A DNA stretch of 64,000 nucleotides from Diploscapter coronatus (lineage: Eukaryota; Nematoda; Chromadorea; Rhabditida; Rhabditidae). Positions within the stretch are counted from its first letter, which is position 1. The number at the start of each line of letters is the position of its first letter. The notes below the pieces were generated by a model. The model was not told the origin of the DNA. It saw only the letters and a list, made by a program, of their open reading frames with translations, and made no database searches. The position numbers and the translations under genes are program-made. Positions 11,290 through 22,900 of this stretch are shown here, one piece after another. Location: the NCBI GenBank assembly GCA_964036155.1, contig OZ038423.1:79995249-80059248 (forward strand), given 5' to 3'.

Positions 11290-12890
11290 CGCATCTCACT
11301 TTCATGCAGATTCTGAAAATCACGTTTTTTCTTAAAAAATTGCACGTCACAAGAAAAACCAGTTGAAATGCGTAAAAACAATTTCCATGTGATTTGACGA
11401 AAAATATGCGCAAAAATTCACAACGCAAGTGTAGAAGTTGGGAGATGAAACAGGAAAAGGAGAGCCAAGAATCGAAGAAGAAGAAAATCGAGGAATGGAG
11501 GGGGTGGGGCTAGACGAGCGCCGCAGGGGTACATGGATGCAGGGAGGCGGAGCAAGCGGATAAAGTCGGGGGGTTTTGAAAAACGCACTGACTGGTAATG
11601 ATGCCGCCGTGTGATAGAATATCGAGAAAGTCGACAAATTTTACCTCTCCGAAAAGCTGTTCCATTATTAAATTTTAGGGGAAGCTGCTAAAATTTAGCA
11701 ATCGAGCAGGTTTCCAAGTCTTTATCGATAAAGTATGAAAATGACAATTGACAAGAGCTACTTTCTAAGTAGAAGACCTTCTAACTCATTCCTCTTCCGC
11801 TTTTTCTCGTCGTTGCTTTTTCGTGTCCTCTTTGTACCATGTCCCCAGGGGTCGATGTGCGACATTTCACATTTCCATATTTGCATGTCTTTCTTTCGTG
11901 CTTTTTCTTGATTTTTGCCACATTATTGTTGTTACATTTCTTGAAATTTTGGGGTCATTATTGCTCATTTCAAAGTTCTCCTATAAGATCTTGAAAATAC
12001 GATTATACTGTAATTTTTACGATTCGTGCTGTTCTTCTGGTAGGATTGAGGAAGATTTGACTATTCCTGACTTTTCCTACAAAACTATTGCTTCCACACA
12101 TGATTTTTCTTAATTTTATTTGTTAGCTGACCTTACATTTCTGCTCTCGTCAAATGGTGATGTGTCACCAACCCTCTAGTCATATTTCTAGCCCTTTGGG
12201 GATTTTTCGTCACTTTTAGCAGCTCGTTTCAGTTTCTAAGTATCTGTGTGACATTTTGTCGGATCGAATTCTTTAAAGTCGCATAAAAATGTCCCACCCT
12301 GCTCAAAATTGATGCCCTTGATCACATCATTTTGATCAATTATTCAGGGCTTTACTCTTCCTGACTGGATACTTAATGACTGGTGGTGTCCCAAATGGGG
12401 GATTTCAGAGATTCCTGGATCTGTTATCTAAATAATAGCGTCACATCCATCAGTCAGGGTGTCCAACTTTAGTCCGGCTCCTTTCGAAGTTCTAGCTCTT
12501 TTCGTGAATATCCACAATTTATCTTCAATCGTATCTCCTTTTCTTCTCTTGCGAAGTGACATCCTTTCGGCCAATTGTTTTTCGGGATTTCAATTGAGAA
12601 AGATTTCGGAGTTGTAGCTCAACCTCGCGAGCAGTCTTCCTGTAACCGAATTACGCGGACGCTTAGAGCTGAGGGAGGGGCTTCAGACAAAAAACTCAAG
12701 ACAAGCCAGTTGGTCTGTTCTTGGAGCAATTTTGAATCCAGGTAAATTGAATCCTGGTAATGAGTGTTTAGAAACAAGGGTATCATCATGAGCAAACATT
12801 TTGTCTGTGTTGAAACTGAATTGATCAGAAATCATAGCACAAAAATCTCGGCTTTTAGGATCAAATGGCGTTTTCATAATTTGATACAGG
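11290..12890. promoter_or_regulatory. Shared divergent upstream region of the two channel genes
   Basis: The gab-1-like gene (minus) and the lgc-37-like gene (plus) start at the two ends of this 1.6-kb interval, so it must hold both promoters. I see no exon in it. The minus-strand frame 12949-12683 overlaps the signal-peptide exon of the plus gene and is its shadow. No specific operator could be assigned. Confidence 0.6.
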
Positions 12891-15800
12891 ATGTTTATGA
12901 TCCTTCTATTCATCAATGCATTCACCACGATCAGACCTGCCCAAGTCAATAAAAAGTAAGTAAACTTAACTCCCTGAGGTTATGCTTTGCTCAGAACGAC
13001 TTACAACACGACATTGATACGTTACACAACGAAGCTATTGGACACAATTTTGTTGAACCAAGACAAGAAACTTCGACCGCAGAGCGATGGTGAGTTTGCA
13101 TCACAAATAGCGAAAAACGTCTTTTCAAAAGTGATTTTGAGAATCTCCGAAACCAAATTTGCACACGCTTTTTGGCCTCCAAACTTTTGCAAATTCTGGG
13201 GGAAATTGACGAAACAGAGTAGTAAATAAAAGCCGAGAGATCAAAGCTTACGTTAAAAATCGGGGAAGATTTCACGTGTTTTCGCGGGATGCCAGAAAGC
13301 TCACCAACAACGAAAATTCCTTATACGGAAATCTCATTTAGCTGAGAGGTTGGCGACAATAAAAATGTGGCTCGTTAGCAGAAAAGAGCCTATTTGTGTT
13401 GATGGATTCGACGATTTTTTAAACCCAGAAAAAATATCTAAAGTTGATTTCAGATGGATCGCCACTCGTTGTTGAAATCGACATTCTCATACGTAGCATG
13501 GGGCCAATTTCTGAACAGAATATGGTATCCAATTGTTAATTCGAGTCCTTAGATTTACTCTGATCGCGTTTTATTAGGGTCTAGAGCTTCCAAATAATAC
13601 CATAAAACTTGCTGATGATATTTTTATGCGAGTTTTATTTATTAGGGTCCCCCAATAAAATTTATTCCAAATTTAGAAAAACTAGTTCAAAGACGAAGTT
13701 TTATTGGAAGGAAGTTTAGGAATTTTCATTGGATTGTTACTTCCGACAGAAATGGTTGGACAAACGCCTGGCTTTCAACCAAGCCTACTCGTCCAAACCC
13801 GAAATCCCACTTGCCTCAAAAATGCTGAAGGATATTTGGGGTAAATTGAAATTATGAGGGGACCAATGCACAGAAAAATTAATTTAGTTCCGGATACTTT
13901 CATACGAAATGGGCGGAAATCCTATTTGCACACTTTAACGGTCCCGAATATTCTATTTCGAGTTCGATACGATGGTCAGGTCCATGTCTCACAGAGGTGA
14001 ACCTGATAAAAAAAATGTTATGTGATTTCTGCAAAGAACAAAAAATCTGGTCCCCGATATTGAAGCAATCAAAAATAAATTAAATCCGAAAATAACTCGA
14101 CCCATCTGATTTAAACCAGAAAAATCAGATCATGAGTACTTTTTTATGACTTTAGGCTGACGATTCGATCCAGATGTCCTATGTATTTAAGGAAGTTTCC
14201 TATGGACATTCAAGTAAAAAAATATATTAAAAATGAATTCGAATACATTTTAGGCCTGTCCGATAGAAATAGGCTCTTTGGGTTATTTTACCGATGATAT
14301 GATCTATAAATGGAAGGATGTTGAGTATGAAGCCACCATGGGCAATATGTTGTCGCAGTATAAAATTCTAACAAAGCATAAAACAGAGATGAATTTGACA
14401 GATTCGAGATATCCGAATCGCAGTATGCAAATCATTTCTAGACCATTGATATTTGATCGTTTTCAGATTTATCCGTGCTCAAAGTCTACTTCAAGCTGCA
14501 GAGACAACAAGGGTGTGTGTGTGTGCAGACCTAGGGAGAACTTAAGTTGTTAGGATGGTCGTGCGACCTACACTCGAAATAATTTCCTTCATAAACAATT
14601 TTGTATCTCTAACATTAAATTATCACAAATTTTCTCTATTCATGGTGAAATCATAACCTAAATTTTGCTCGTACGATCTATACCCCCCATATATCTTTGT
14701 TGAATTTGACTCAAATGCTCCCTAGGTCGGAGGGTGTGTAGAATTTTGCTAAATTGGGATATTTTGACATTCAGATATTACGTACTCCAAATCTACACTC
14801 CCTGCACACTATTGGTCGTCATGAGTTGGGTTTCTTTCTGGGTAAGTTCCAAAAGCAAAATTAGGGATAATTTTTGATTTTGATGAAGATCAACAAGGAA
14901 GCTTCTCCAGCTAGAGTGGCTCTAGGGATCATGACCGTTTTGAGTATGTCAACTTTGGGCTTTGGCCTGAGGACGGATCTACCGAAAGTCTCGCATCACA
15001 CAGCTTTGGACATTTATATTTTGTTGGTTAAAATCGCCTCATTTTTCGACGGAGACACGAACTTTCCAGATCATGTTTCGGCTTCGTCTTCTGCGCCATG
15101 ATCGAGTATGCAGTGATCAATTACGCTCAGATTGTGTACATCAGGAAGCAGATCCACGATTTGCAAGGGCTGGACTCAAATGCTGCGGTAAGTATCTTTT
15201 CGGGGACAAGAAATATTGTATGCCTGTTTCGGTTATTTGGAAACCGCGGACCACGAGATGCGAGAGACATAGCGTGAAATAGTATAGGGTTAGGGCAGAG
15301 TATGAGGAATGATAGGCGTTTTTCCCACACTATTTCTCAATGTCTCGTGGTTTCACGCGGTTTCCAGGTTGCTCCTATTCTTTTTTAGATGGGCAACATC
15401 AACATATTTACGGCGGGTCTGATCAGCGCAAGGAAGAACACTTTACAACTGGTGCAAAATATAGGGATAGTTGACAAGTTGATGTTTCAATTTTCAGGAC
15501 GACGATGACGTCAAGCTAGCCGAAGAAAAAGCCCGACTCGAGGCGCTGCCCTGGTACAAGCGGATCTTCTTCAAGAACCAGAATACCTCCAGTTAGAATT
15601 TTCTTTTTGCGAAAATTTAAGAAGGGAAACTGAAAATTCAGTGTTCTATCGAATGGCGGTAAAGGCTGCGAAAGCAAGGAAGAAGTTACGTATGAGGGAT
15701 CCGGCAAAGGTTGAGCTTCGGCTTGTTAAAACTTCAAAGAAATATTCTAGGTCGTGAATCGGATCGACAATTTCTCGAAAATCGTCTTCCCCTCATTATT

Positions 15801-15906
15801 CATTCTCTTTAATATCGCCTATCTCATAGCCTATCTTTATTACATCCCCGACGAAGTTGACGAACTACTGTATGCAATTGATAATGGAACACCGAATAAC
15901 TCTTAA
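12891..15906 (+). CDS. lgc-37: GABA-A-type ligand-gated chloride channel subunit (lgc-37-like)
   Basis: Fifteen exons join in phase (12891-12955, 12995-13089, 13454-13524, 13720-13840, 13888-13996, 14156-14213, 14254-14422, 14467-14512, 14775-14841, 14889-15022, 15070-15187, 15389-15451, 15498-15591, 15642-15709, 15751-15906), giving 477 residues. Signal peptide MFMILLFINAFTTIRPAQV; ligand-binding domain with DGSPLVVEIDILIRSMGPIS, EFSLDCYFRQKWLDKRLAF and VPDTFIRNGRKSYLHTLTVP; cys-loop CPMYLRKFPMDIQAC. M1 is VLQIYTPCTLLVVMSWVSFW. The M2 approach SPARVALGIMTVLSMS carries the PAR anion-selectivity motif. The intracellular loop has a DDDDVKLAEE stretch and a basic segment; M4 follows NRIDNFSKIVFPSLFILF. 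The symbol rests on similarity plus its head-to-head position beside a gab-1-like gene, as I recall for C. elegans. Start: a GATACAG site lies one base before the ATG. Introns hold a MITE and a fold-back element. Confidence 0.87.
14526..14730. repeat. CAGACCTAGGGAG-family MITE, copy 1
   Basis: Begins CAGACCTAGGGAG and ends CTCCCTAGGTCGG, inverted apart from one base. It occupies most of the 262-nt intron between exons 8 and 9 of the lgc-37-like gene, starting 13 bases after the donor. It is longer (about 205 bp) than the other copies and has no coding capacity. Confidence 0.75.
15231..15374. repeat. Fold-back element, copy 2 (intronic)
   Basis: Outer ends GGTTATTTGGAAACCGCG and CGCGGTTTCCAGGTTGC pair; inner arms contain CCACGAGA and TCTCGTGG. 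The core reads GAAATAGTATAGGG on one side and CCCACACTATTTCTCAATG on the other. It lies in the intron before exon 12 of the lgc-37-like gene, ending about 14 bases before the acceptor. Confidence 0.8.
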
Positions 15907-15979
15907 CCTCCATATAAATTTAAAATAAAAGATTTTATTGGATTTTTCGATTGAAATTTCTAAAGGAGTCATTTTTCCT

Positions 15980-17065
15980 CTACCGTTTCGAGAGACTAGG
16001 GAATCTGAAACTCTGACGAAAGTTCACGAAGAAGACGACGATGAAAGTGGCGGTCGAATTGAAAAGAAACAGCCAGAGAACGGAAGGCAGAAAGTCGAGA
16101 CGAAGAGGAGATGACACGAACTGGAAAAATAGTAAAGAAATGCAGATTTTTAAAATTGGCCACTTTTTAAAGAAATTGCGTGAAGCGATATTATCATTAA
16201 TTTTTACTGGAAAATAATCTCACCAAAGTCTGCTGACCCCTCCAAAATTCCCTCCAATCATGCAGATAATACGACACTTCAAGGCTGATGGCGATTGAAG
16301 CTGGAAAATCGAAGGCATGAACTTATTTTCTGCAAAGAAAAAATATGTTACAGGCAAAATTGAAGAAAACGAGTCCGCAAATGTTGGGAGTGACTTGATT
16401 GAGAGCCAGTGCCGTTCCGATGATGCAGATCGTGACGCCGATTTCGGCGAGCGAAATAAACTCGATCAGCGAATTATAGTTGTCGTGGCAGAACGGCCTG
16501 ATTCAATGAAGCATAGAGTTTTAACGATAACTATATCGATTTTTGGCAAACATTTCGATTTGAGCTTACTTATCTTGAAACTTTGTCCGGTTCTGATTCC
16601 CATCCGACAGTGAACATCTGACCCGATCGATGAAACCCACTTCGATACAACCAGAGGCATTCTGCTGGTAGCAAATTTGAGACGATCTGAAAAAATTTGT
16701 CTCTGATTTCAGATAGAAAAAAGAATTGCTTTCTGATCTACGAAAAACTAATAACTCTACCTACAGCCTCAATAAAAAATCCGGCTCCAATCATTTTTAT
16801 TGAAATGGCTCACGTTCAGATCTAGAGAGCACTTTCGTCAGACGAAAAGAACTATAGGGGGATAAGTCGCAAGAGCTTTCTGACGACCATCCTCCCTAGG
16901 TCTACTTGCACTTGATGCTGCCTATAGCAGAATGGAAACGTCGATCGCTGACTGATCAGGACACCAATTAACAGTGACAATTGCAGCCAGCAGAAAGTGG
17001 ACAAGACGCTGCAAAATCTCGTTTTTGCTTTTTTTCTGCTAAGAGTACCAGACGGCGAACTTCAT
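15980..17065 (-). CDS. Claudin/PMP22-like four-helix membrane protein
   Basis: Six exons join in phase: 17065-17049, 17008-16906, 16664-16570, 16497-16352, 16300-16224 and 16120-15980, giving 192 residues. Four hydrophobic segments are visible: LSTFCWLQLSLLIGVLIS, FISLAEIGVTICIIGTALA, ICGLVFFNFASSIAISLE and LPSVLWLFLFNSTATFIVV. The first extracellular loop is cysteine-bearing (PFCYRQ, SGCIEVGFIDRVRC, FCHDNY) with a possible N-glycosylation site NAS. Topology and size fit the claudin/PMP22/clc-like group, which shapes cell junctions or modulates channels, but the claudin W-GLW-C-C signature is not clear, so the assignment is structural. The gene ends 73 bp from the lgc-37-like stop, tail to tail. 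A MITE fills the second intron almost up to the donor. Confidence 0.7.
16817..16904. repeat. CAGACCTAGGGAG-family MITE, copy 2
   Basis: Reads CAGATCTAGAGAGCACTTTC at one end and CATCCTCCCTAGGTCT at the other, with the family interior CGTCAGACGAAAAGAACTAT. It sits in intron 2 of the claudin-like gene, and its end directly abuts the splice donor at 16905. Confidence 0.8.
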
Positions 17066-18483
17066 TGTCAATAAATAATGTCATTTCTCTGAAAAATTAC
17101 ACCAATTCCAATTTATTTCATAAAACTCCATCTTCGTGCATTTTTAGCAAAATGAGTATTTTGTGATTGCAGATTTCTTTTTGGTAAACTGCATAATAGA
17201 ATCCTTCTTGTTTTCATTCTGATGATTTTATTGTTTTCTCTGACAACTGTTTTACATTCCCCTGCTTTGCATGCGTTAGTTATGTTTTTGTTCTTCGAAC
17301 AGAAATACAGAGTTTTCAGTGGAAAATATTTTATGATCTTGTGAATATGAAAATATATGGGTTGGGAAAGAAGCGTTGGTAGGGAGACGCAAATAGAAAA
17401 AATCCATAGGTAAGCAGGAAAAAATTGGGAACACTTGATTTTCAGATGAGAGCAAAGATGTTGATCTCGTTCGAAGAAAAAAAGTTTGAAAAATTGCAAT
17501 TTATTTAGAAGGAATGATTTTCTGAAAGGAAGATAGACTTCCTTCAGCAGTGATGATTAGATAAAATAAAGCTGGACTTGAACGGGTACGGGAAAAATAG
17601 GACACCACACCGATAGGATTTATGTACATAGGCAAATCAGTCACTTATCAAAATTGATCGATGCTTTAGATTCGGAAATAATTTAGGTATTTTCTAGCAT
17701 CGGCCAATTTTCGGATAAAATACACCAGTAAAATAAATGGATCAGTAGATTGTGGTAGGTAGGAGGAGATGATTTTTGTGGATCAAACGAGGAAAATCAA
17801 GGCTAAATTGCATAAAAATAACGAATGTGAAATGCTAAACATGATTATTTTACATGAGGTTGCAAGGAATATCGATAATTGTTAATGGGTTATATCATAG
17901 GGCTTTGAGCCCAGGAAATGTCGGATACAGGGCTGGTTGGGGGTCGGATCTTCAAATTTGAAAAATTCGGACCTCCACTAATCTTACCAAAACAAGTCAT
18001 TGAGAAACGTCGGAAATCGAGCAACTTTGGACAAAAAGTATAGGAAAGATGAAAAGCGCCTTGTGAACAAAGAATTCATTGCCTAATTCTCGAGAAAAAC
18101 GTCGGTACTTTGGAACTATGTACAACGGAATATTACATCACAATTAATTAGAATTAAGTCGCATTTTGCAGATTTTTGATATCCACTGTTTGCTTTCGAC
18201 AAAATACGCCTCAAATCTAGCCGATAAAATGTTTATCCTGTTGATAAAGGATAAAAGCGAAAGACAGCAGGAACAAACGGGGGTTCGACCAAACGTAAAA
18301 GTAAAACAAACGGAAACCAAAAACCGGGAATAGAAAAACAGGAGTAATGAGACTTGTCTTTGGAAACAGAAAAGTCAAATCAAGCGTGTGAATCGAAACG
18401 ATAAATTGATGATTGGTGGAATGCGATAAACATGAATAAATATGAAGGAAAGTTTGGATGAAGGCGTGAAGGAAGCAAGTCGT

Positions 18484-18518
18484 GGAGTTCGGAATTTCGA
18501 ATAAAAATTCCGACCTCC
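18484..18518. repeat. Hairpin downstream of the Yippee-like gene
   Basis: GGAGTTCGGAATTT pairs with AAATTCCGACCTCC (one internal mismatch) around a 7-base loop. It lies about 105 bp past the Yippee-like stop codon on that gene's transcribed strand, so it could be in or near the 3' end of its mRNA. Confidence 0.5.
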
Positions 18519-18593
18519 GAGATGGAAGGAATGAAGGTGCAATTTACATGCCCGTGTGCACTGTGGGATGTCAGCTGATCAGGCGATAACGTG

Positions 18594-18613
18594 GTTATTC
18601 GAATTCGAATAAC
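18594..18613. repeat. Perfect 20-bp palindrome
   Basis: GTTATTCGAATTCGAATAAC is its own reverse complement. It lies 9 bp past the stop codon of the Yippee-like gene, within the probable 3' UTR. Confidence 0.6.
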
Positions 18614-18621
18614 TACGATCC

Positions 18622-19927
18622 TCAGCTGATGCTTTTCCTCTTCTCGTCACTGCCCTCCCAGCCGTTGTCCTTGACCATATGTGCCAGCTCGATGATAAAT
18701 TTGCCTTCCTTGTATTTTTGTGACGATTCATAGGCATGCTCCTGAAAATATTCGAATTATTCTAAGTCGTAGGCACGGCGGCTTAAGCCAGATCCTTGGC
18801 GTGCACCTCCATTAGCCAGCATTTTGTCTGGACTCCTTTATACATTTTAGAACATTTTTCTTACAGGACACTCTCCATGAAGTCGTCTTTTCATTTTGAC
18901 TGAAAGTCCGCCTAGTTCTGATTATATTCTCCAAAATGATCCAATTAATTCGATATTCATCCGAAAGCGTTTCCAATTCGAACCCCATTTTCTCCCCATA
19001 TTTCGTGCGAGCGCATTTTTGATGATCCCATTTCCGAATGTTTGTGTGCGGCGGGCCGGTCTTATTGCGCTTTGAATATTCTAAGAGTTCTCACGAGACG
19101 ACTTTGGTCAAAAATAGGGCTACTTTCAATCCAGAAACTCGGATTAAAGTCAGGCGGGATGTGATTCTTGAACGTCGAATTTGGATCTATGAATCTCGGA
19201 ATAAATTAGAGGCAGGAAGTGAGGCGGTGGTAATTCGAGAAAGGTCAATAAACACCTAGCCAACGTAAAATCCAGCAAAAGAAAATCAATACTGTTGACT
19301 ATGTCTACATTTCTGTAGTTCACTTCAAATTTCGAAGAAAACGTGCTTACATATTTCCAACCGAGTGTTGTCTTGCAGCACTCGCAATAAATATCGGCTA
19401 CAGTGTGGGCGCCAGTCAGAAGGATTCGTTCTTCAGCGGGACCACAACCAACGTTCACACTGAAGAAACACCATTCAAGTTTCAGGAAAGCATTTCTTTC
19501 TATTCCATAGAATTTAGTGGAATAGGAATTTGGACGAGATAAATAGAAAGACACGTCCATTAGTCCACTAGATTGTTCGGAAGAAATATGGACTCACACT
19601 GTAGTTACCATCCTCTTTTCTGGGAAATAGTATGGAGAAGAGGGGAAAAGAGGGTGGTGTAACTACAAGAAGCTAGAAACGTGCTTACACGGAATTGAAG
19701 AGGTAGGCTTTGCCCTGACTGCCTTGGAAGGACTTGGAGATAAGATCATTGTGGGAGGCGAGGTTGGCTCGACAGTGGATGCAACTGTAACAGCGGTCAC
19801 CTTCGGGCAGGTAGTGCTGGAATTGATCAATAAGCATGTCAATTTCCTGATCATATCCTCCCACCTGGAACGTCTTGGCCTTCATTTTGGGCGTGTTTTC
19901 CTTCTGCGACGGCTCGAGGACTTTCAT
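18622..19927 (-). CDS. Yippee-like (YPEL) zinc-binding protein
   Basis: Three exons join in phase: 19927-19689, 19459-19351 and 18741-18622, giving 155 residues from the ATG at 19927. The core is the highly conserved Yippee fold: [72 protein letters not shown], then [20 protein letters not shown]. The paired CxxC motifs (CYSCIHC and CECC) are the zinc ligands. YPEL proteins are small, almost invariant eukaryotic proteins linked to the cell cycle and, for YPEL5, to the CTLH ubiquitin ligase. The N-terminal 50 residues ([14 protein letters not shown]...) are not part of the core. A TTTTGCAG acceptor upstream at about 19973 fits spliced-leader addition. The second intron is about 600 nt; the first holds a fold-back element. 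Confidence 0.92.
19600..19667. repeat. Fold-back element with GAAATAGT core (intronic)
   Basis: TGTAGTTACC...CCTCTTTTC pairs with GAAAAGAGG...GTAACTACA. The centre contains GGGAAATAGTATGG, the same core as the other fold-back copies, although the arms are unrelated. It lies in intron 1 of the Yippee-like gene. Confidence 0.65.
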
Positions 19928-22900
19928 CTTTGTGGTGGGGAACAACCAGTTCCGATACTTTGGCGCCAGCCTGCAAAACACTGGTTCTTCAGCTAATCAC
20001 ATCAGACCAAATAGACGACGAAAGCCGGCTGAGAAATGCAAGAAATCAACATGGATCTTGGAGGGTCTCAGGATTATATGGGAAATCAAGAAGGAAGGGG
20101 GAGGGAGTTATACGGCGAAAAGAATGGGGATTTTCATCTGCACTTGAGCGCGAGAAAGGGGAGAGTATGCAATATCGGCGATTTCGCTCCCCTCCCTTTG
20201 GCTGCTGACCTCCGTACCAACCTATTCACCTAGAGGGCAAGCGCCAGGGACGAGGAGGAAGAGAGCAAATGCGCTAGGGGGTAGTGATGACTGAAAACTC
20301 GAAAATTCACTACTAGTCCCAAACGCGCGGCAAAGATGAACTCCATTCGTTCTATCGAATGCACTAAAAGTGCACGTCTCCTTTGCAAAGCCTACTACTC
20401 GGGGGGAAAGGAGGCAAAGAGAAAAGCGCATGGCTGGTCATATGAACTGGGGAGGGGATATTCGCTGAGAAGAAGACGAACATGACTGGGGAAGAAACGA
20501 AGAGGGGGATGAAGCTGTGGGCTAAAGAAGGAATCGTTCCCTTCCCTATCTGAGAAGGCAAAGCAGCGGTGATTGAGTGTCTGCGTTTTCTCTAGATTCT
20601 CTCAGATTCCTCTCATATTTTCCAGCTTTTCCTTAGCAGCCCTTTTAAAGAAGTGCGTCACACGTTATGTGCACTCTCTTTCAGTCAGTCGTTCGCATCT
20701 TTAGAAACGAACAGAAAACGGCGGCTAAGAATTAGGCGAAAATAAGTTACAATTACAGAAGAACAGGAAATTTCCCCTCCTCACATCAGCAGTTGCAATG
20801 GCAAATCACATGCTCTACACTCGAATACTTATTGCAACCCGTATAAAAAGAGCCCTTATATGAGTGAAAGAAAACGAAGGTTATTAGGTTTGAGTATAAA
20901 GAATAAATGGAAAACGGGACAGCAGGGGTAATAAGGGAAGTGGAAAGTCACTTTTCTGTAGCAGCAAAAGCATAAACGACAAAATAAGTGTTGATAAAGA
21001 TGGAAAAAGGCGAGCTCAGTTCTATTCCACTTCAATCAGCTGACATTGTGGCGTATTGCAGCCGAATTTTCTATTTGCCACAGGGGAAAAGGTTAGAGAA
21101 AGGAAAAGTGATAGAAAGAAAGACGAAAAGAGGAGAAAGAAGAGAGAAAGAAAGGCTGACACGAAGTGGTGGCCGGTCAGCAGGGAAAGAGGCTGATGCA
21201 CTCACGCGGCGAGGTGAGAGGAGATCAAGTGAATATTAATAATGAAAAAGCTATTGGTTCTCACATAGAAAGGTGAAATTATTCCGTTAAAGATTTAATC
21301 ACTGCATAATTTCTTGAGGAGACACTTTGAGGATCAAAGTTCTTGAGAAAGAAAGATGAAGTTGAGATGAAGCTTCTTCAGAAGCGGGAAGCGTTCACTT
21401 TCTTCGTTTTAAGGGTCAAATTCGCCCTCTTACGCTTCATCTCTCGATTCTCGATTTCTTTGGTCACGCGCAGCTCTCACCTCCCTCTGTCTGTCTATGT
21501 CTTTCCCTTCCGTCTTTTTGCGCTCTTTGTTCCAGTTCGCCCTCCTTCTATTCTCCCGCTGCTGCCGTTCCAGGCACACACAACTCAGCTGGAGTCGTCT
21601 CGAGGCGGCGTTGACAAAAACACTGGAATTAGAAGATAATGCGAAAGATAAGTCAGAATAGGGTCGGAATTCGAGACAAAATTAGTGTTGAAATGAATCT
21701 AAGGTCGGTGTCGAAGTCAAAGAATGGTCAGATGTTGTCAGAACAAGGGTCAGAATCGAACACAAATAGTCATACAAAGAGAAGGCAAGTAAATATCGAT
21801 ACAAGGCACGGAGGTCGAACAACTCTCGCTTCTCTGTCCCTTCCCCAGGGGAGTGAGTGAGTGTATGCACATGCGCCCCTCTGATTCTGTTTACATCGAA
21901 AGAACACCGCAAAGAGCCCGGAGAGCCTTCCATATTTCTGCAGCCGAAAAATACCCAAACGGTTGGAAATTCAATTCTCGTTTCCATGAGAAAGGGCTTC
22001 CGAATTCTCTCAGCGATTTTGGTATTTATACGAGATCATTTGCTGTCTTAGAAGGGATAATATGGATGAGTTGAAAATTTGAAATTCCGAATTTAGAGTA
22101 ACCTCAGAAATTTCGGAGATCGTAACTCTACTCAGACGAGTGGAAAGTAGTCTCAGCCTCATATTTCCTGCTGATTATCTGATTACTGACTCTCCCCCCA
22201 TAACGCTATCACCCTCTCATTCTTTCAGCGCTGGTAGATGCACACAACAGACCTAGCGAACAAAAAACAACACACAACCCCTGAGGCTATTTGAGATAGA
22301 GAACTGCCAGGAAATAGGTCGGAGAATTGAGAGCCGGAAAAGAGACAGAGAGGAAATTATTCGCATTTCTCTCCGATCCAGGGGCACTGATAGTAAATAT
22401 TATACGAGTCTGCACATATTCATGAATGACATAATATGAAGTAGACTATACGAAAAATATTCGCAAATCAACTTTTCGGAAAATCTGCTCCATTGCTAAT
22501 TATAAAGGAGGAATTTCCAATGATTTAAAATTCGAGCAGATTTCAATTGGACTATACGAAAATAATGCCAATGTGAATAGAATAAAGAGAGATATACAAT
22601 TATTTTTCTTCTGTACACTTGTAAATAGGAAAAAAACAGACGCTTCTCAAGAGATCTGACTGATTATTTTGGCCGCCGCACCACCGCAATTCGACGACTA
22701 ACTAATGCGACTCTAGCTTCAAGAGCGCACGTCAAAAATAGAACGGAATGCGAAAAGAGGCGGGGATCGAGATTATGCGAAAAGCTTGAAGCCGAAAGAG
22801 AAGAGCGGATATTTTGCCCACGAGATCTTTTCGATTTCGATCCGAAGGGGGATTTCAGTGCAAAAATAATCTTTTAGATGCTCAGGAATAAACGAAATTC

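Larger units (their letters stand above)
17066..18621. other. Intergenic spacer
   Basis: Between the start of the claudin-like gene and the 3' end of the Yippee-like gene (both minus). Frames such as 17499-17113 on minus look random. A hairpin at 18484-18518 and a palindrome at 18594-18613 are listed separately. I see no gene. Confidence 0.45.

Noticed and set aside
12683..12949. 88-codon open frame on minus
   Set aside because: Overlaps and opposes the signal-peptide exon of the lgc-37-like gene, whose exons join in exact phase.
16750..16800. MIGAGFFIEAV reading as first exon of the claudin-like gene
   Set aside because: Its phase does not fit the next exon; the chain through 17065 and 17008-16906 joins exactly.
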